The position numbers were made by a program, and so were the translations under genes. A stretch of 11,156 bases of DNA from the NCBI GenBank assembly GCA_048884925.1, contig JBHLQK010000097.1, positions 1-11,156 on the forward strand. The letters run 5' to 3'. Shown piece by piece: positions 1 through 6,409 of the stretch (its first letter is position 1; every line of letters starts with the position of its first letter). Below the pieces are notes generated by a model, which saw only the letters and a program-made list of their open reading frames with translations, was not told where the DNA came from and did not search any database. Origin of the DNA: SMTZ1-83 sp048884925. GTDB taxonomy: Archaea; Asgardarchaeota; Thorarchaeia; Thorarchaeales; Thorarchaeaceae.

Positions 1-566
1 ACTTGGCCTGCAACGTTTGTCATGATGAATAGTGAAACCCCTGAGCCGAGACCCCAGCCCTTCTGGACAAGCTCATCCATGAGGATAACGATGATACCTG
101 AGATGAACAGCTGCATAAACACAATCAATGAAGCCTCGGGTGACAAGGTGCCATATGCATTACCCACGATGTAAGCAATTGCCTGAAATGCAGTCATGAA
201 CATCGCTAGGACCTTCTGACCACCAGTGAATAGGGCTCTGTCATCCGGATCACTAAAGTCAACATCGATAATCTTCGACCCTGAGAGTAGCTGCATCACA
301 AGTCCTGCAGTGACTATCGGTCCAATTCCTAGCTCCATCAGGGTTCCACGTGTGCTTGCGAGGATGACTCGCAACGCCCATAGATAGTCAGTCCCAACTG
401 TCTTGTCCACTCCGTATAGAGGAATGTGGCTCATTAGAAGGAAGAGGATTAGAATCACTATAGTCCATACAGCCTTTTCCCTAAATGATACCTCTTTCTC
501 TGGAGCTTTCACTTCAGGCATTATCCGGACAAAGGGTGATAATGCCCTTAGGAATGTAGACGTCAA
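1..566 (-). CDS. secY: Preprotein translocase subunit SecY, N-terminal 188 residues (partial)
   Basis: SecY is the pore subunit of the Sec61/SecYEG translocon, which moves proteins across or into the cytoplasmic membrane and docks the ribosome. I translated the minus strand from a TTG at 566; the frame stays open to the left edge, so the C-terminal part is missing. Visible family marks are the PEVKAPEKEVSFREK amphipathic segment (residues 17-31), TM1 (about 33-47), the plug/TM2 region with LGIGPIVTAGLVMQLL (79-94), TM3 (about 117-138), TM4 (about 145-163) and GLGSGVSLFIM (172-182). An in-frame TAG lies a few codons upstream and no ATG is available before the conserved region, so TTG is the only sensible start. 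It has AGGAG 8 nt upstream. The L15-secY order is archaeal, but a 410-nt gap separates them here, so secY may have its own promoter. Confidence 0.96.
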   Translation of the reverse strand, partial: MTSTFLRALSPFVRIMPEVKAPEKEVSFREKAVWTIVILILFLLMSHIPLYGVDKTVGTDYLWALRVILASTRGTLMELGIGPIVTAGLVMQLLSGSKIIDVDFSDPDDRALFTGGQKVLAMFMTAFQAIAYIVGNAYGTLSPEASLIVFMQLFISGIIVILMDELVQKGWGLGSGVSLFIMTNVAGQ

Positions 567-574
567 GTTTTCGT

Positions 575-579
575 CTCCT
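575..579 (-). promoter_or_regulatory. Shine-Dalgarno site fixing the TTG start of secY
   Basis: On the minus strand AGGAG lies 8 nt upstream of the TTG at 566-564. It supports TTG as the start because no ATG or GTG occurs between the in-frame upstream TAG and the conserved SecY N-terminus. Confidence 0.7.
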
Positions 580-611
580 GCAGGTTTTTCGACCGAAAGC
601 TAGAGGTCAGC

Positions 612-619
612 ACTTAAAG
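612..619 (-). promoter_or_regulatory. Possible TATA box for secY
   Basis: Minus-strand CTTTAAGT resembles an archaeal TATA box. At the usual spacing of about 25 nt, transcription would start near 590 and leave a leader of about 24 nt before the secY TTG. The reverse complement, ACTTAAAG, could serve the divergent plus-strand gene, placing a start near 640 just before its ATG at 659. This is a pattern match only, with no clear BRE. Confidence 0.25.
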
Positions 620-628
620 CTTAGGGTC

Positions 629-961
629 TTGCTCAGAATGAATGGAATCAATGTCAGAATGACTATACTCTTGATTGCATTGTTGAAGTCGGTGAAACTA
701 TTGACTTCAGATGAAAAGAAATCTGTAGCCGACACTTTACTGCTTGCTCATGAATCTGATAGTGCACCAGAGAATGTCTGCCTTGTCTGTGTCTTATTGT
801 TGGCAATTTTCACATTTCTAATAGGAGGCAACCTGAGTATGATCATTCCTGAAGCGGCTATTGCTAATGTACTGCTAATGGGCTTTCCAGCGCTAATCCC
901 TGCAATCCTGTACGTAGGTCTACAGATTCGTAAGATTGTCATCAAAGAACTGAAGGATTAG
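629..961 (+). CDS. Putative small two-TM membrane protein on the opposite strand, between L15 and secY
   Basis: I do not recognise the family. The 110-residue reading frame starts at TTG 629, with ATG alternatives at 638 and 659. It has a short hydrophobic N-terminal stretch, a charged segment (SDEKKSVAD), two likely transmembrane helices (about residues 50-68 and 77-99) separated by GGNLSMIIPEAA, and a basic end (RKIVIKELKD) typical of a cytoplasmic tail. Codons look like real coding sequence, rich in GNN and ANN first positions with mixed third positions. It is the only plausible coding content of a 410-nt gap in an otherwise packed operon. It is divergent from secY (62 bp between starts) and convergent with L15 (15 bp between stops). 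No strong SD is visible, which weakens the case; a leaderless or short-leader mRNA from ATG 659 is possible. A noncoding secY upstream region is the alternative. Confidence 0.5.
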   Translation: MLRMNGINVRMTILLIALLKSVKLLTSDEKKSVADTLLLAHESDSAPENVCLVCVLLLAIFTFLIGGNLSMIIPEAAIANVLLMGFPALIPAILYVGLQIRKIVIKELKD

Positions 962-976
962 CCTGAATCTCGTGGC

Positions 977-1426
977 TCACTCTATGGGAAGATCCACTGA
1001 GCCGCCCTTCTCCTCAATCTTCTCTCTGGCTCGAGCTGAGATGGCCTTGACTCCAACTAGGTCAATTGCACGAGTCACCTTACCTGAACCAAGTATCTTG
1101 TCAATGCCTAGGACTGAGAGGTCTACAGCATATTTGCGCCCCTTCCTTGTTGCTCCCCCACGCTCAACAAGCCTCTCCAGAGCCTCGTCGATATCGCCGA
1201 TATTGAGAGCAACCATATCATCAACAAGCTTCTGAGGTCTCTTGAAGCCCCACTTTCCGAAGTAGCGTGGGTCTTCCTGCATGACCTTGATGTAATGATG
1301 TTTCTTGGAGCCGGCCATACCCTTGCCTCCTCGTTGTCCTGAAGCTCTATGACCAGCACTGAAGCCATATCCGGCCGCGCGGCGTCCTCGCATCTTGTGA
1401 ATCTTCTTGGATTTCCTTTTCTGCAT
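977..1426 (-). CDS. rpl15: 50S ribosomal protein L15 (uL15)
   Basis: L15 is a late-assembling large-subunit protein that threads a glycine- and arginine-rich N-terminal extension into 23S rRNA. The 149-residue product begins with the archaeal KRKSKKIHKMRG segment, followed by GYGFSAGHRASGQRGGKGMAG (about residues 19-39). The C-terminal half has the L15/L18e globular pattern (VLGIDKILGSGKVT, then AISARAREKIEEKGG). Length matches archaeal L15. The ATG at 1426 has GGAG 9 nt upstream. Its upstream neighbour is an Hsp20 gene instead of the usual L30, with 17 nt between them, so it is probably still cotranscribed. Downstream, the operon is interrupted by an opposite-strand frame before secY. Confidence 0.97.
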   Translation of the reverse strand: MQKRKSKKIHKMRGRRAAGYGFSAGHRASGQRGGKGMAGSKKHHYIKVMQEDPRYFGKWGFKRPQKLVDDMVALNIGDIDEALERLVERGGATRKGRKYAVDLSVLGIDKILGSGKVTRAIDLVGVKAISARAREKIEEKGGSVDLPIE

Positions 1427-1443
1427 GACAATTCTCTCCTTGA

Positions 1444-1986
1444 CTATGCTTTCTTCAGTCGTACTTCGAGGACTCCATTCCTCATTGATGATTTCGCTTC
1501 GTCTTTGCGGACTTTAGTTGGGAGACTAATCTCCTTGTGATATGGTCTCTGTGGATTATCCACGTCAATCGTCAAGGTCTTACCCTTGACTCGAACTTTC
1601 AGCTGGTCTTTCTCAACTCCAGGTAGTTCGGCAACGACAATAATCTCCCCATCCTCGTCAATTATATCTACCAACGGTTCAAGCTGGGCTGTCATTCCAT
1701 GACCACCCGGGTCTGGCGTATTTCCAAACCTCTGGATTATTGGCCTTCCATCAGGGCCCGGACGAATGGAGAATCCAAACGTGAATGGATTTGTCCCGTC
1801 AGGGTTCTCCTTCAGAAACTCCTCAATGGAGTCCCTGTCGAATAGAGTTCCTCCATTCATCTCATCCATCATCCGGCGCATCATCTCATCAATTTGGTCG
1901 AAGACCTCTTCGGGTAGGAAATCTCCAAACCATTTCCTCAGCTTTTTACGAGGATCCTCATCGAACGGGTCATCATCCCAACTCAT
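1444..1986 (-). CDS. Small heat-shock protein, Hsp20/alpha-crystallin family (archaeal type)
   Basis: Small heat-shock proteins are ATP-independent holdases that bind unfolding proteins in the cytoplasm. This 180-residue protein has an acidic N-terminal region with a helix rich in Met and Asp/Glu (about residues 24-44). Next comes the archaeal segment NPFTFGFSIRPGPDGRPIIQRFGN (66-89), then an alpha-crystallin domain (about 102-178) with EPLVDIIDEDGEIIVVAELPG and the terminal A-x-x-x-x-NGVLEVRL signature. It ends two residues after that strand, so the C-terminal I-x-I motif used in oligomerisation is absent. The ATG at 1986 has GAGGTGT just upstream, next to the L30 stop, and L15 follows after 17 nt, so it lies fully inside the ribosomal operon. 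Placement between L30 and L15 is unusual in my knowledge. A holdase made with ribosomal proteins could protect nascent or orphan subunits, but that is inference. Confidence 0.93.
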   Translation of the reverse strand: MSWDDDPFDEDPRKKLRKWFGDFLPEEVFDQIDEMMRRMMDEMNGGTLFDRDSIEEFLKENPDGTNPFTFGFSIRPGPDGRPIIQRFGNTPDPGGHGMTAQLEPLVDIIDEDGEIIVVAELPGVEKDQLKVRVKGKTLTIDVDNPQRPYHKEISLPTKVRKDEAKSSMRNGVLEVRLKKA

Positions 1987-1996
1987 CTAGTACACC

Positions 1997-2479
1997 TCAA
2001 ATCATCTTACTTGCAAGCTGATTGATTTCAGCACCACGATATCCAGTGATTCCACCCATCCCCACTGGAAGATTCTTCTTTCCCTTGAATCCCTTGCGTG
2101 GCGGAGTCAATCTAAACACGGGTTTGAGACCTTCAACATCACTTACATTAGCCTGTCCATCAGCAATGGCCTTGGCAAGCGACTTGAAAGTCCTGAAGCT
2201 GGAGTTCTTTCTTAGATACTCTTCACTCAGTCTTTTGTTGCCAGGGAGGCGCCCGCGTTTCGTGAGAAGAGCCATGATAGTTTCCTCATCTATTTCGCCC
2301 CAGGTGATGTAGTCTTTTGCTTTTGTTATCATTCCCTCAAGACTTGGTGTGAGTTTCAAGACTCTGGCCTGGTGTAATCTACCAAGTAAGAGCTTGTCAA
2401 GAGTGTCTTCTATCTGAGGTCGTACTCTGACTTGCCCTCTCACACGAATTGCCAGAATGACTTTCTCTTCTGAACTCAT
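1997..2479 (-). CDS. rpl30: 50S ribosomal protein L30 (uL30, archaeal/eukaryotic L7-like)
   Basis: This large-subunit protein belongs to the long archaeal L30 form related to eukaryotic L7. The 160-residue product opens with the L30 fold (VILAIRVRGQVRVRPQIEDTL and LLLGRLHQARVLKLTPSLEGMI), followed by the archaeal middle region (KDYITWGEIDEETIMALLTKRGRL). It closes with a basic segment, VFRLTPPRKGFKGKKNLPVG, also typical of archaeal members. The ATG at 2479 overlaps the S5 stop codon as ATGA, so translation is probably coupled. Length is normal for archaea. The gene after it is Hsp20 instead of L15. Confidence 0.97.
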   Translation of the reverse strand: MSSEEKVILAIRVRGQVRVRPQIEDTLDKLLLGRLHQARVLKLTPSLEGMITKAKDYITWGEIDEETIMALLTKRGRLPGNKRLSEEYLRKNSSFRTFKSLAKAIADGQANVSDVEGLKPVFRLTPPRKGFKGKKNLPVGMGGITGYRGAEINQLASKMI

Positions 2480-3159
2480 TCTTCAGTCACTCCTGATGCA
2501 ACCCATTCCTGAGGCGGCAACATTCTGTATGTTTCTGTAAGCGCATCAACATATGCTTTTGCAAAGTTCGAAGCAGTCCTTGTACGTCCCTTTGTGATTG
2601 ACCAAACATCTTTCAGGCCAGCAATTCTAAGAACCATCTTGCCAACGTCTGCGGTAACCAGGCCGGTTCCTTTTGGTGCAGGTCGCAGAGTCACGCTAAC
2701 AGAACCAGATTCGCCTTTCGTCTGGAAGGGAATACTATGAGGATCATGACACCTACACTCCCAGGAGCCACAGCCCCTTCGGAAGATGGTGGCATTCAAC
2801 TTGGCTCTGGTTTCTGCAGCACGAACTGATGGAACGAATTCTGCAGCCTTACCTATTCCGATGCCAATTACTCCCTCTCCGTTTCCTACGACCACGGTGA
2901 TTCTGAAGCTCTTCTGCTGACCGCTATCGGATTGTCTCTGGACCATTGATACATCAACGACCTCCTGACGGAGGTCAGGAATCAGCATGTCGACAATCTC
3001 CGGTTCGCGGATGATGTAGTTATTTTGGAAAACCTCCTCAATGCTGTTAATATGGCCTTCTTTGACCAGCCTTCCCAAAGCTGTTTTGGGAACCCAGTCA
3101 TCAAGGGGGTTTACCTCTTGCCTTCGTGGAGGCCTCCGGTCTCTTCTTCGACTACTCAT
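2476..3159 (-). CDS. rps5: 30S ribosomal protein S5 (uS5)
   Basis: S5 is a small-subunit protein near the decoding centre and mRNA entry that contributes to translational accuracy. The 227-residue product has an arginine-rich N-terminus, the archaeal segment WVPKTALGRLVKEG (22-35), and the double-stranded RNA-binding S5 domain with VVVGNGEGVIGIGIGKA (89-105). RRGCGSWECRCHDPHSIPF (127-145) is the Cys-rich loop typical of archaeal and eukaryotic S5. The C-terminal domain has LRPAPKGTGLV and LRIAGLKDVWSITKG. The ATG at 3159 is preceded by GGAGATGA just after the L18 stop. Its stop overlaps the L30 start by ATGA. Confidence 0.98.
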   Translation of the reverse strand: MSSRRRDRRPPRRQEVNPLDDWVPKTALGRLVKEGHINSIEEVFQNNYIIREPEIVDMLIPDLRQEVVDVSMVQRQSDSGQQKSFRITVVVGNGEGVIGIGIGKAAEFVPSVRAAETRAKLNATIFRRGCGSWECRCHDPHSIPFQTKGESGSVSVTLRPAPKGTGLVTADVGKMVLRIAGLKDVWSITKGRTRTASNFAKAYVDALTETYRMLPPQEWVASGVTEE

Positions 3160-3172
3160 CGCTCTTCATCTC

Positions 3173-3937
3173 CTATTTTTTGCCTCGCTTCCCCTTCTTC
3201 TTGCCCCTGCCTCTTGACACGAGCTTCTTGGCCTTTGGCTTTCTAGGTACTGCACGAGGTGCCTTTTCAGAAGGCCTCTCCTTCTTCTCCTTCTTTGCCT
3301 CTGGCTTCTTCGGTGCGGCTTTCTTTACAGCTTTCTTTTTCTTTTTGAGTTCGGCTGTGGATATTTCCAGCATCGCCTTCTTCGTATTGTCGAACTGCTT
3401 TGGTATGGTTGTGATGTTCGTTTTCTTCTTGCCTAGAACGCTGAAGTGATGGCCATCCTTCTGCTTTTCAGTCACGTACTGATAGGCTTGAACGATGTGC
3501 TCGCCAGAAGTTCTAGAATCGTCTGGAAGGATTTCAGGTTCGTGAGGCACTTCCAATCCTGCATCTAGCGCGCCTTTCAGGGCTGCATAGAGCTTGGAAC
3601 CTCGAATGGGTGGGTGGAGGCCAACATCCATTAGGGCAGTATTAACGCCGCGGGCCTTTGCTCTGAGTCCTGCAAGGAATCCCGTTAGATATGCTGCAGG
3701 TAGGTTTGCCAAACCAGCTGACCAGCCAAATCCCGCAAGCTCTGAAGACATAGCTGATGCTATGGTTGTGTCGCCAACTACCTTGGCATCTATTACTTGC
3801 ACTATGACGCGTGTGTTTGTTTTTCTAATCACCAGACGCGACCCTCTGGACTGCAGGAGTTTCTTTCTCCTGTAGTAGTTGGTCTTTCCTTCTCTGCGCC
3901 GTCTAAACTTAACCTTGTAAGTTGGGCCATGTGCCAT
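3173..3937 (-). CDS. rpl18: 50S ribosomal protein L18 (uL18) with a long basic C-terminal extension
   Basis: L18 binds 5S rRNA and anchors the central protuberance of the large subunit. Residues 1 to about 195 are the archaeal L18 core: GPTYKVKFRRRREGKTNYYRR (4-24), LVIRKTNTRVIVQVIDA (35-51), GWSAGLANLPAAYLTGFLAG (71-90) and MDVGLHPPIRGSKLYAALKGALDAG (103-127). From about residue 197 the sequence becomes a Lys/Ala/Pro/Arg tail of roughly 58 residues ending in RGRGKKKGKRGKK, absent from most archaeal L18 proteins of about 190-200 residues as I recall them. The tail is reminiscent of eukaryotic L5 and probably contacts rRNA. The ATG at 3937 overlaps the L19e stop by one base (TAATG). S5 follows 13 nt after the stop. 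Confidence 0.97.
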   Translation of the reverse strand: MAHGPTYKVKFRRRREGKTNYYRRKKLLQSRGSRLVIRKTNTRVIVQVIDAKVVGDTTIASAMSSELAGFGWSAGLANLPAAYLTGFLAGLRAKARGVNTALMDVGLHPPIRGSKLYAALKGALDAGLEVPHEPEILPDDSRTSGEHIVQAYQYVTEKQKDGHHFSVLGKKKTNITTIPKQFDNTKKAMLEISTAELKKKKKAVKKAAPKKPEAKKEKKERPSEKAPRAVPRKPKAKKLVSRGRGKKKGKRGKK

Positions 3938-4389
3938 TATCTCTTCGCCTCCAGCTTGTGCTCAGCAATATAGGTACGGAGGTGTGCTGTGCTTCTAAAC
4001 GCGTTACCTTTTGCTTTGAGGTACAAATCACGATAGATTCTCCTTGTGATTTTACCTTCATCTCTGAGTTTCTTGAGTTCGTTTCGCATTGGGCGTATTT
4101 TCATCATCCAACGGTCCTTGCCGGACAATTTGGAAGTGTGCTTGCCTTTTCGCTTCCCAGGTCCCTTTCTCTGGCCCTTGCGTTTCTGACGAAGAATGTG
4201 GCGAGCTCTTCCTCTACTAACTCCTATCTTCTGTCTCTGTTGTATGGCTCCTTCATCCACCAAACGTCTGATATCATTTCTCGTGATAGCTAGAGAAACC
4301 TCATCCTCGAAATCCGGATCTATCCAGACCCTTGACATACCAACCTTCATGACTTCAGCAGCTAGTCTCTTCTGTGTGGTGAGTTTCAT
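3937..4389 (-). CDS. rpl19e: 50S ribosomal protein L19e (eL19)
   Basis: This large-subunit protein is found only in archaea and eukaryotes; it is a long helical protein lying near the subunit interface. The 150-residue product has the family pattern in order: LTTQKRLAAEVMKVGMSRVWIDP (3-25), the basic SRGRARHILRQKRKGQRKGPGKRKGKH hinge, WMMKIRPMRNELKKLRDEGKITRRIYRDLYLKAKGNAF, and a C-terminal helix with AHLRTYIAEHKL. Length is standard. The ATG at 4389 follows the L32e stop by 2 nt, with GGAGATGG within the L32e end as SD. Its stop overlaps the L18 start by one base. Confidence 0.98.
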   Translation of the reverse strand: MKLTTQKRLAAEVMKVGMSRVWIDPDFEDEVSLAITRNDIRRLVDEGAIQQRQKIGVSRGRARHILRQKRKGQRKGPGKRKGKHTSKLSGKDRWMMKIRPMRNELKKLRDEGKITRRIYRDLYLKAKGNAFRSTAHLRTYIAEHKLEAKR

Positions 4390-4391
4390 CT

Positions 4392-5225
4392 TCAGTCCAT
4401 CTCCAAATCATCGAGGTCTGTAAAGAGATCCTCTTCGCCAATACTCTCTGGCGCTCCTGGATTCAGAACTCTGAGCAGCATGGCATCTGCCTTCTTGATA
4501 ATTTCTTGACGCTTCCTAAGTCCAACCTTGGAGCCAATTCGTATCGCGTGAATATCAGGATCAAGTCCCTCTATATCCGCAGGTCGATGAACATAGACCT
4601 CAATGAATCTAGAGGGATGCATTCCTCTTACCGCTTTGGGCTTTCGGTATCCTACTGACACCATGGCTATGCGGCCTTTACGCTTCTCTCTTGTGGCACT
4701 ATCGATTCCTCGTACTTTTCGCCATGAGTCACTTACTCGCGTCCAACGGTGAGCCTGTTCATGTCTGAATTTTGGCTGCCTCTGCCTCTTTGCTTTAGCT
4801 ATTCTCAATAGTCGCTGATCGATAAGCGCATCTCGGGGAAGTGTCGTCTTGGGTTCTTTCTTTTTTGGCTTGGTACTAGGCGTTGGTTTCTTAGGCTTTT
4901 TCTCAGCTTTCTTTTTGGCGGCTATCTTTGGTTTAGGCTTCTCCTCTGCTTTCTTCTTCTCCATCTTCCCAGGTTTCTCTTTAGCTGCAGGCTTCTTTGG
5001 AGCTTTCTTTGCCTTGGGTTTGTCTGCCGGTGGAGAAACCATCTTCTGAGCGGCCTTAATCAGCTTGGCTGCGCCTGTTTCACCGAGTCCTTCAACCTTG
5101 GCAGCTAGTTTCTCTGGCGAAGACTTGGAGAGCTTTTTGACTGTCTTGATCCCTGCTTCAATTAGTTTCTCTTGCATTATTGGACCCAGTCCGGGCACAT
5201 CTGTAAGTTCTTGTTTCTTTGACAT
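4392..5225 (-). CDS. rpl32e: 50S ribosomal protein L32e (eL32) with N-terminal helix-hairpin-helix domain
   Basis: L32e is an archaeal/eukaryotic large-subunit protein. This 277-residue version is about twice the basic family length. Residues 1-62 contain two helix-hairpin-helix-like motifs (DVPGLGPIMQEKLIEAGI and KVEGLGETGAAKLIKAA), a DNA/RNA-binding fold. Residues 63-128 are a Lys/Ala/Pro linker. Residues about 137-257 are the L32e core (RQPKFRHEQAHRWTRVSDSWRKVRG, MVSVGYRKPKAVRGMHPSRF, HAIRIGSKVGLRKRQEIIKKA). Residues 258-277 form a short acidic tail. From memory, haloarchaeal L32e also carries an N-terminal HhH-like extension, so the fusion has precedent; the long basic linker is the unusual part. 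The ATG at 5225 has AAGGAGGCG upstream, 13 nt after the L6 stop. Confidence 0.96.
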   Translation of the reverse strand: MSKKQELTDVPGLGPIMQEKLIEAGIKTVKKLSKSSPEKLAAKVEGLGETGAAKLIKAAQKMVSPPADKPKAKKAPKKPAAKEKPGKMEKKKAEEKPKPKIAAKKKAEKKPKKPTPSTKPKKKEPKTTLPRDALIDQRLLRIAKAKRQRQPKFRHEQAHRWTRVSDSWRKVRGIDSATREKRKGRIAMVSVGYRKPKAVRGMHPSRFIEVYVHRPADIEGLDPDIHAIRIGSKVGLRKRQEIIKKADAMLLRVLNPGAPESIGEEDLFTDLDDLEMD

Positions 5226-5238
5226 GAATCACGCCTCC

Positions 5239-5802
5239 TTAAACAATCGATTTTACATCCTCGCCCTTTCTCTTCCTGATGACGTAAATTCCGTCAAGGA
5301 ATACACGTCTGTCCTTGTTTCTGATTCTGGTTGCCAGCTGGATGTTCGCAGCACTTTGAGAAACCGCCTCAATGTCAATACCAGTGATGAAGACCTCATC
5401 TTCAGTGGTCTTTACCTGAACATCGCCAATCAGTCTTGCACTACGAATGCCTCTTTCGCCGATGAAGTTCTTGATCAGCACTTGTTCTCCCTGTACTTCA
5501 ACGGACATTGGAAAGTGGCTATAGACAATCTTCATCTCGTATTCGTAGCCATGTTTTACTCCAATGAGCATATTCCGAATGTGCGCTATAGTAGTGCCAA
5601 CAAGAGCCTTGGTTCTTTTGCGATTTATGGCCGTAAGGGCTACTATCTCGTTGCCTTCGATCTTGATGTCAGACTGAGGATTGGAAAACGTCCTTGTCAG
5701 AGTGCCCTTTGGACCACTGACAGTGGCAGTCCGTCCCTCAAGAGAGACTTGACATTCACTAGGTATTTCAATCCGCTTCTCGTAAATGTAGCTTGAAGAC
5801 AT
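5239..5802 (-). CDS. rpl6: 50S ribosomal protein L6 (uL6)
   Basis: L6 is a large-subunit protein near the sarcin-ricin loop and factor-binding site. The 187-residue product shows the two-repeat L6 fold: IEIPSECQVSLEGRTATVSGPKGTLTRTF in the first domain, then the archaeal middle TALVGTTIAHIRNMLIGVKHGYEYEMKIVYSHFPMSV. The second domain ends with the archaeal C-terminal pattern (IRNKDRRVFLDGIYVIRKRKG). The start ATG at 5802 has GGAGG 10 nt upstream, inside the short gap after the S8 stop at 5818. Length is standard. Confidence 0.98.
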   Translation of the reverse strand: MSSSYIYEKRIEIPSECQVSLEGRTATVSGPKGTLTRTFSNPQSDIKIEGNEIVALTAINRKRTKALVGTTIAHIRNMLIGVKHGYEYEMKIVYSHFPMSVEVQGEQVLIKNFIGERGIRSARLIGDVQVKTTEDEVFITGIDIEAVSQSAANIQLATRIRNKDRRVFLDGIYVIRKRKGEDVKSIV

Positions 5803-5817
5803 TTGTCAGACCTCCAT

Positions 5818-6210
5818 CTAATACACATATGCTAGCAGTCTTCCACCAATCCCACGATTCTTGGCATCTCGATGCGTCATAACTCCCAATGGAGTTGTTA
5901 CTATTAGGATGCCATAGTTGTAAGCCGGAAGGAATCTCTTCTCATATCTCTCGAACCCGTCACGCTTGACAGGAAGTCGTGGCTTGATCACGCCACACCT
6001 GTTTGTCCGTCCCATAAGCTGAATACGGAACCTACCTGACATCCCATCATCTATGCGTTCGAATTCGCCAATGTAACCCTGTGTCTGCATTACTTGCAGA
6101 ACTCTCTCTATTAGACTGGAAGCCGGCTGAATAATTACCTCAGGCTTTCCAACTATCTCACTGTTGTAGATGCTTGACATCGCATCAGCCAATGGGTCTA
6201 GTAGTGTCAT
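5818..6210 (-). CDS. rps8: 30S ribosomal protein S8 (uS8)
   Basis: S8 binds helix 21 of 16S rRNA early in small-subunit assembly. From the ATG at 6210 the product has 130 residues, the usual archaeal length, starting MTLLDPLADAMSSIYNSE. Further marks are PASSLIERVLQVMQTQGYIGEF, the archaeal LPVKRDGFERYEKRFLPAYNYGILIVTT segment, and the terminal GVMTHRDAKNRGIGGRLLAYVY. An ATG six codons upstream at 6228 overlaps the S14 stop, but a GGAGG motif lies downstream of it and 11 nt before the 6210 ATG. I therefore prefer 6210; the longer form (136 residues) is possible through TAATG coupling. Confidence 0.95.
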   Translation of the reverse strand: MTLLDPLADAMSSIYNSEIVGKPEVIIQPASSLIERVLQVMQTQGYIGEFERIDDGMSGRFRIQLMGRTNRCGVIKPRLPVKRDGFERYEKRFLPAYNYGILIVTTPLGVMTHRDAKNRGIGGRLLAYVY

Positions 6211-6221
6211 TTTCTCTCTGG

Positions 6222-6226
6222 CCTCC
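6222..6226 (-). promoter_or_regulatory. Shine-Dalgarno site choosing the S8 start
   Basis: Minus-strand GGAGG lies inside the upstream extension of S8 and 11 nt before the ATG at 6210. No comparable motif precedes the earlier ATG at 6228, so this site favours the family-length 130-residue S8. Confidence 0.6.
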
Positions 6227-6227
6227 A

Positions 6228-6398
6228 TTAACTATACTTTCTGAATCCCAGCTTCTCAGCAGTTTCTCTGAAGCAGCGACGGCACATATTGAGTCCATAT
6301 GAACGAATTATAGCCCGATGCGTGTCACAACGGACACAATTCCGGCTGCCTTTGCCCATTTTCTTGCGCCTCTTTACACGTTCTTTACTCGTACTCAT
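6228..6398 (-). CDS. rps14: 30S ribosomal protein S14, zinc-binding type (uS14)
   Basis: Small-subunit head protein, found by direct translation of the gap between L5 and S8. The 56-residue product starts MSTSKERVKRRKKMGKGSRN. It has the zinc ribbon CVRC (residues 21-24) and CRRC (39-42), with the conserved IIRSYGLNMCRRCFRE block, and ends LGFRKYS, matching the C-terminal F-x-K-Y-x of archaeal S14. All four zinc-binding cysteines are present. Length equals the archaeal family. The ATG at 6398 has GGTGAG a few bases upstream, after the L5 stop. The stop TAA is at 6230-6228. Confidence 0.97.
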   Translation of the reverse strand: MSTSKERVKRRKKMGKGSRNCVRCDTHRAIIRSYGLNMCRRCFRETAEKLGFRKYS

Positions 6399-6409
6399 TA
6401 TGGCTCACC

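Noticed and set aside
403..603. 66-residue plus-strand frame
   Set aside because: Antisense to the conserved N-terminus of SecY; no protein features.
748..945. 65-residue minus-strand frame between L15 and secY
   Set aside because: Low-complexity-looking peptide with no SD and no domain; the opposite-strand frame at 629-961 is longer and far more protein-like.
1123..1431. 102-residue minus-strand frame overlapping L15
   Set aside because: Frame-shifted shadow of L15, which is clearly coding in another frame.
4842..5039. Possible tandem DNA repeat in the Lys/Ala/Pro stretch of L32e
   Set aside because: The repetitiveness comes from biased amino-acid content; units are not regular at the DNA level.
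5065..5796. 243-residue plus-strand open frame
   Set aside because: It lies antisense across all of L6 and the start of L32e, both unmistakable, and its protein has no recognisable pattern.
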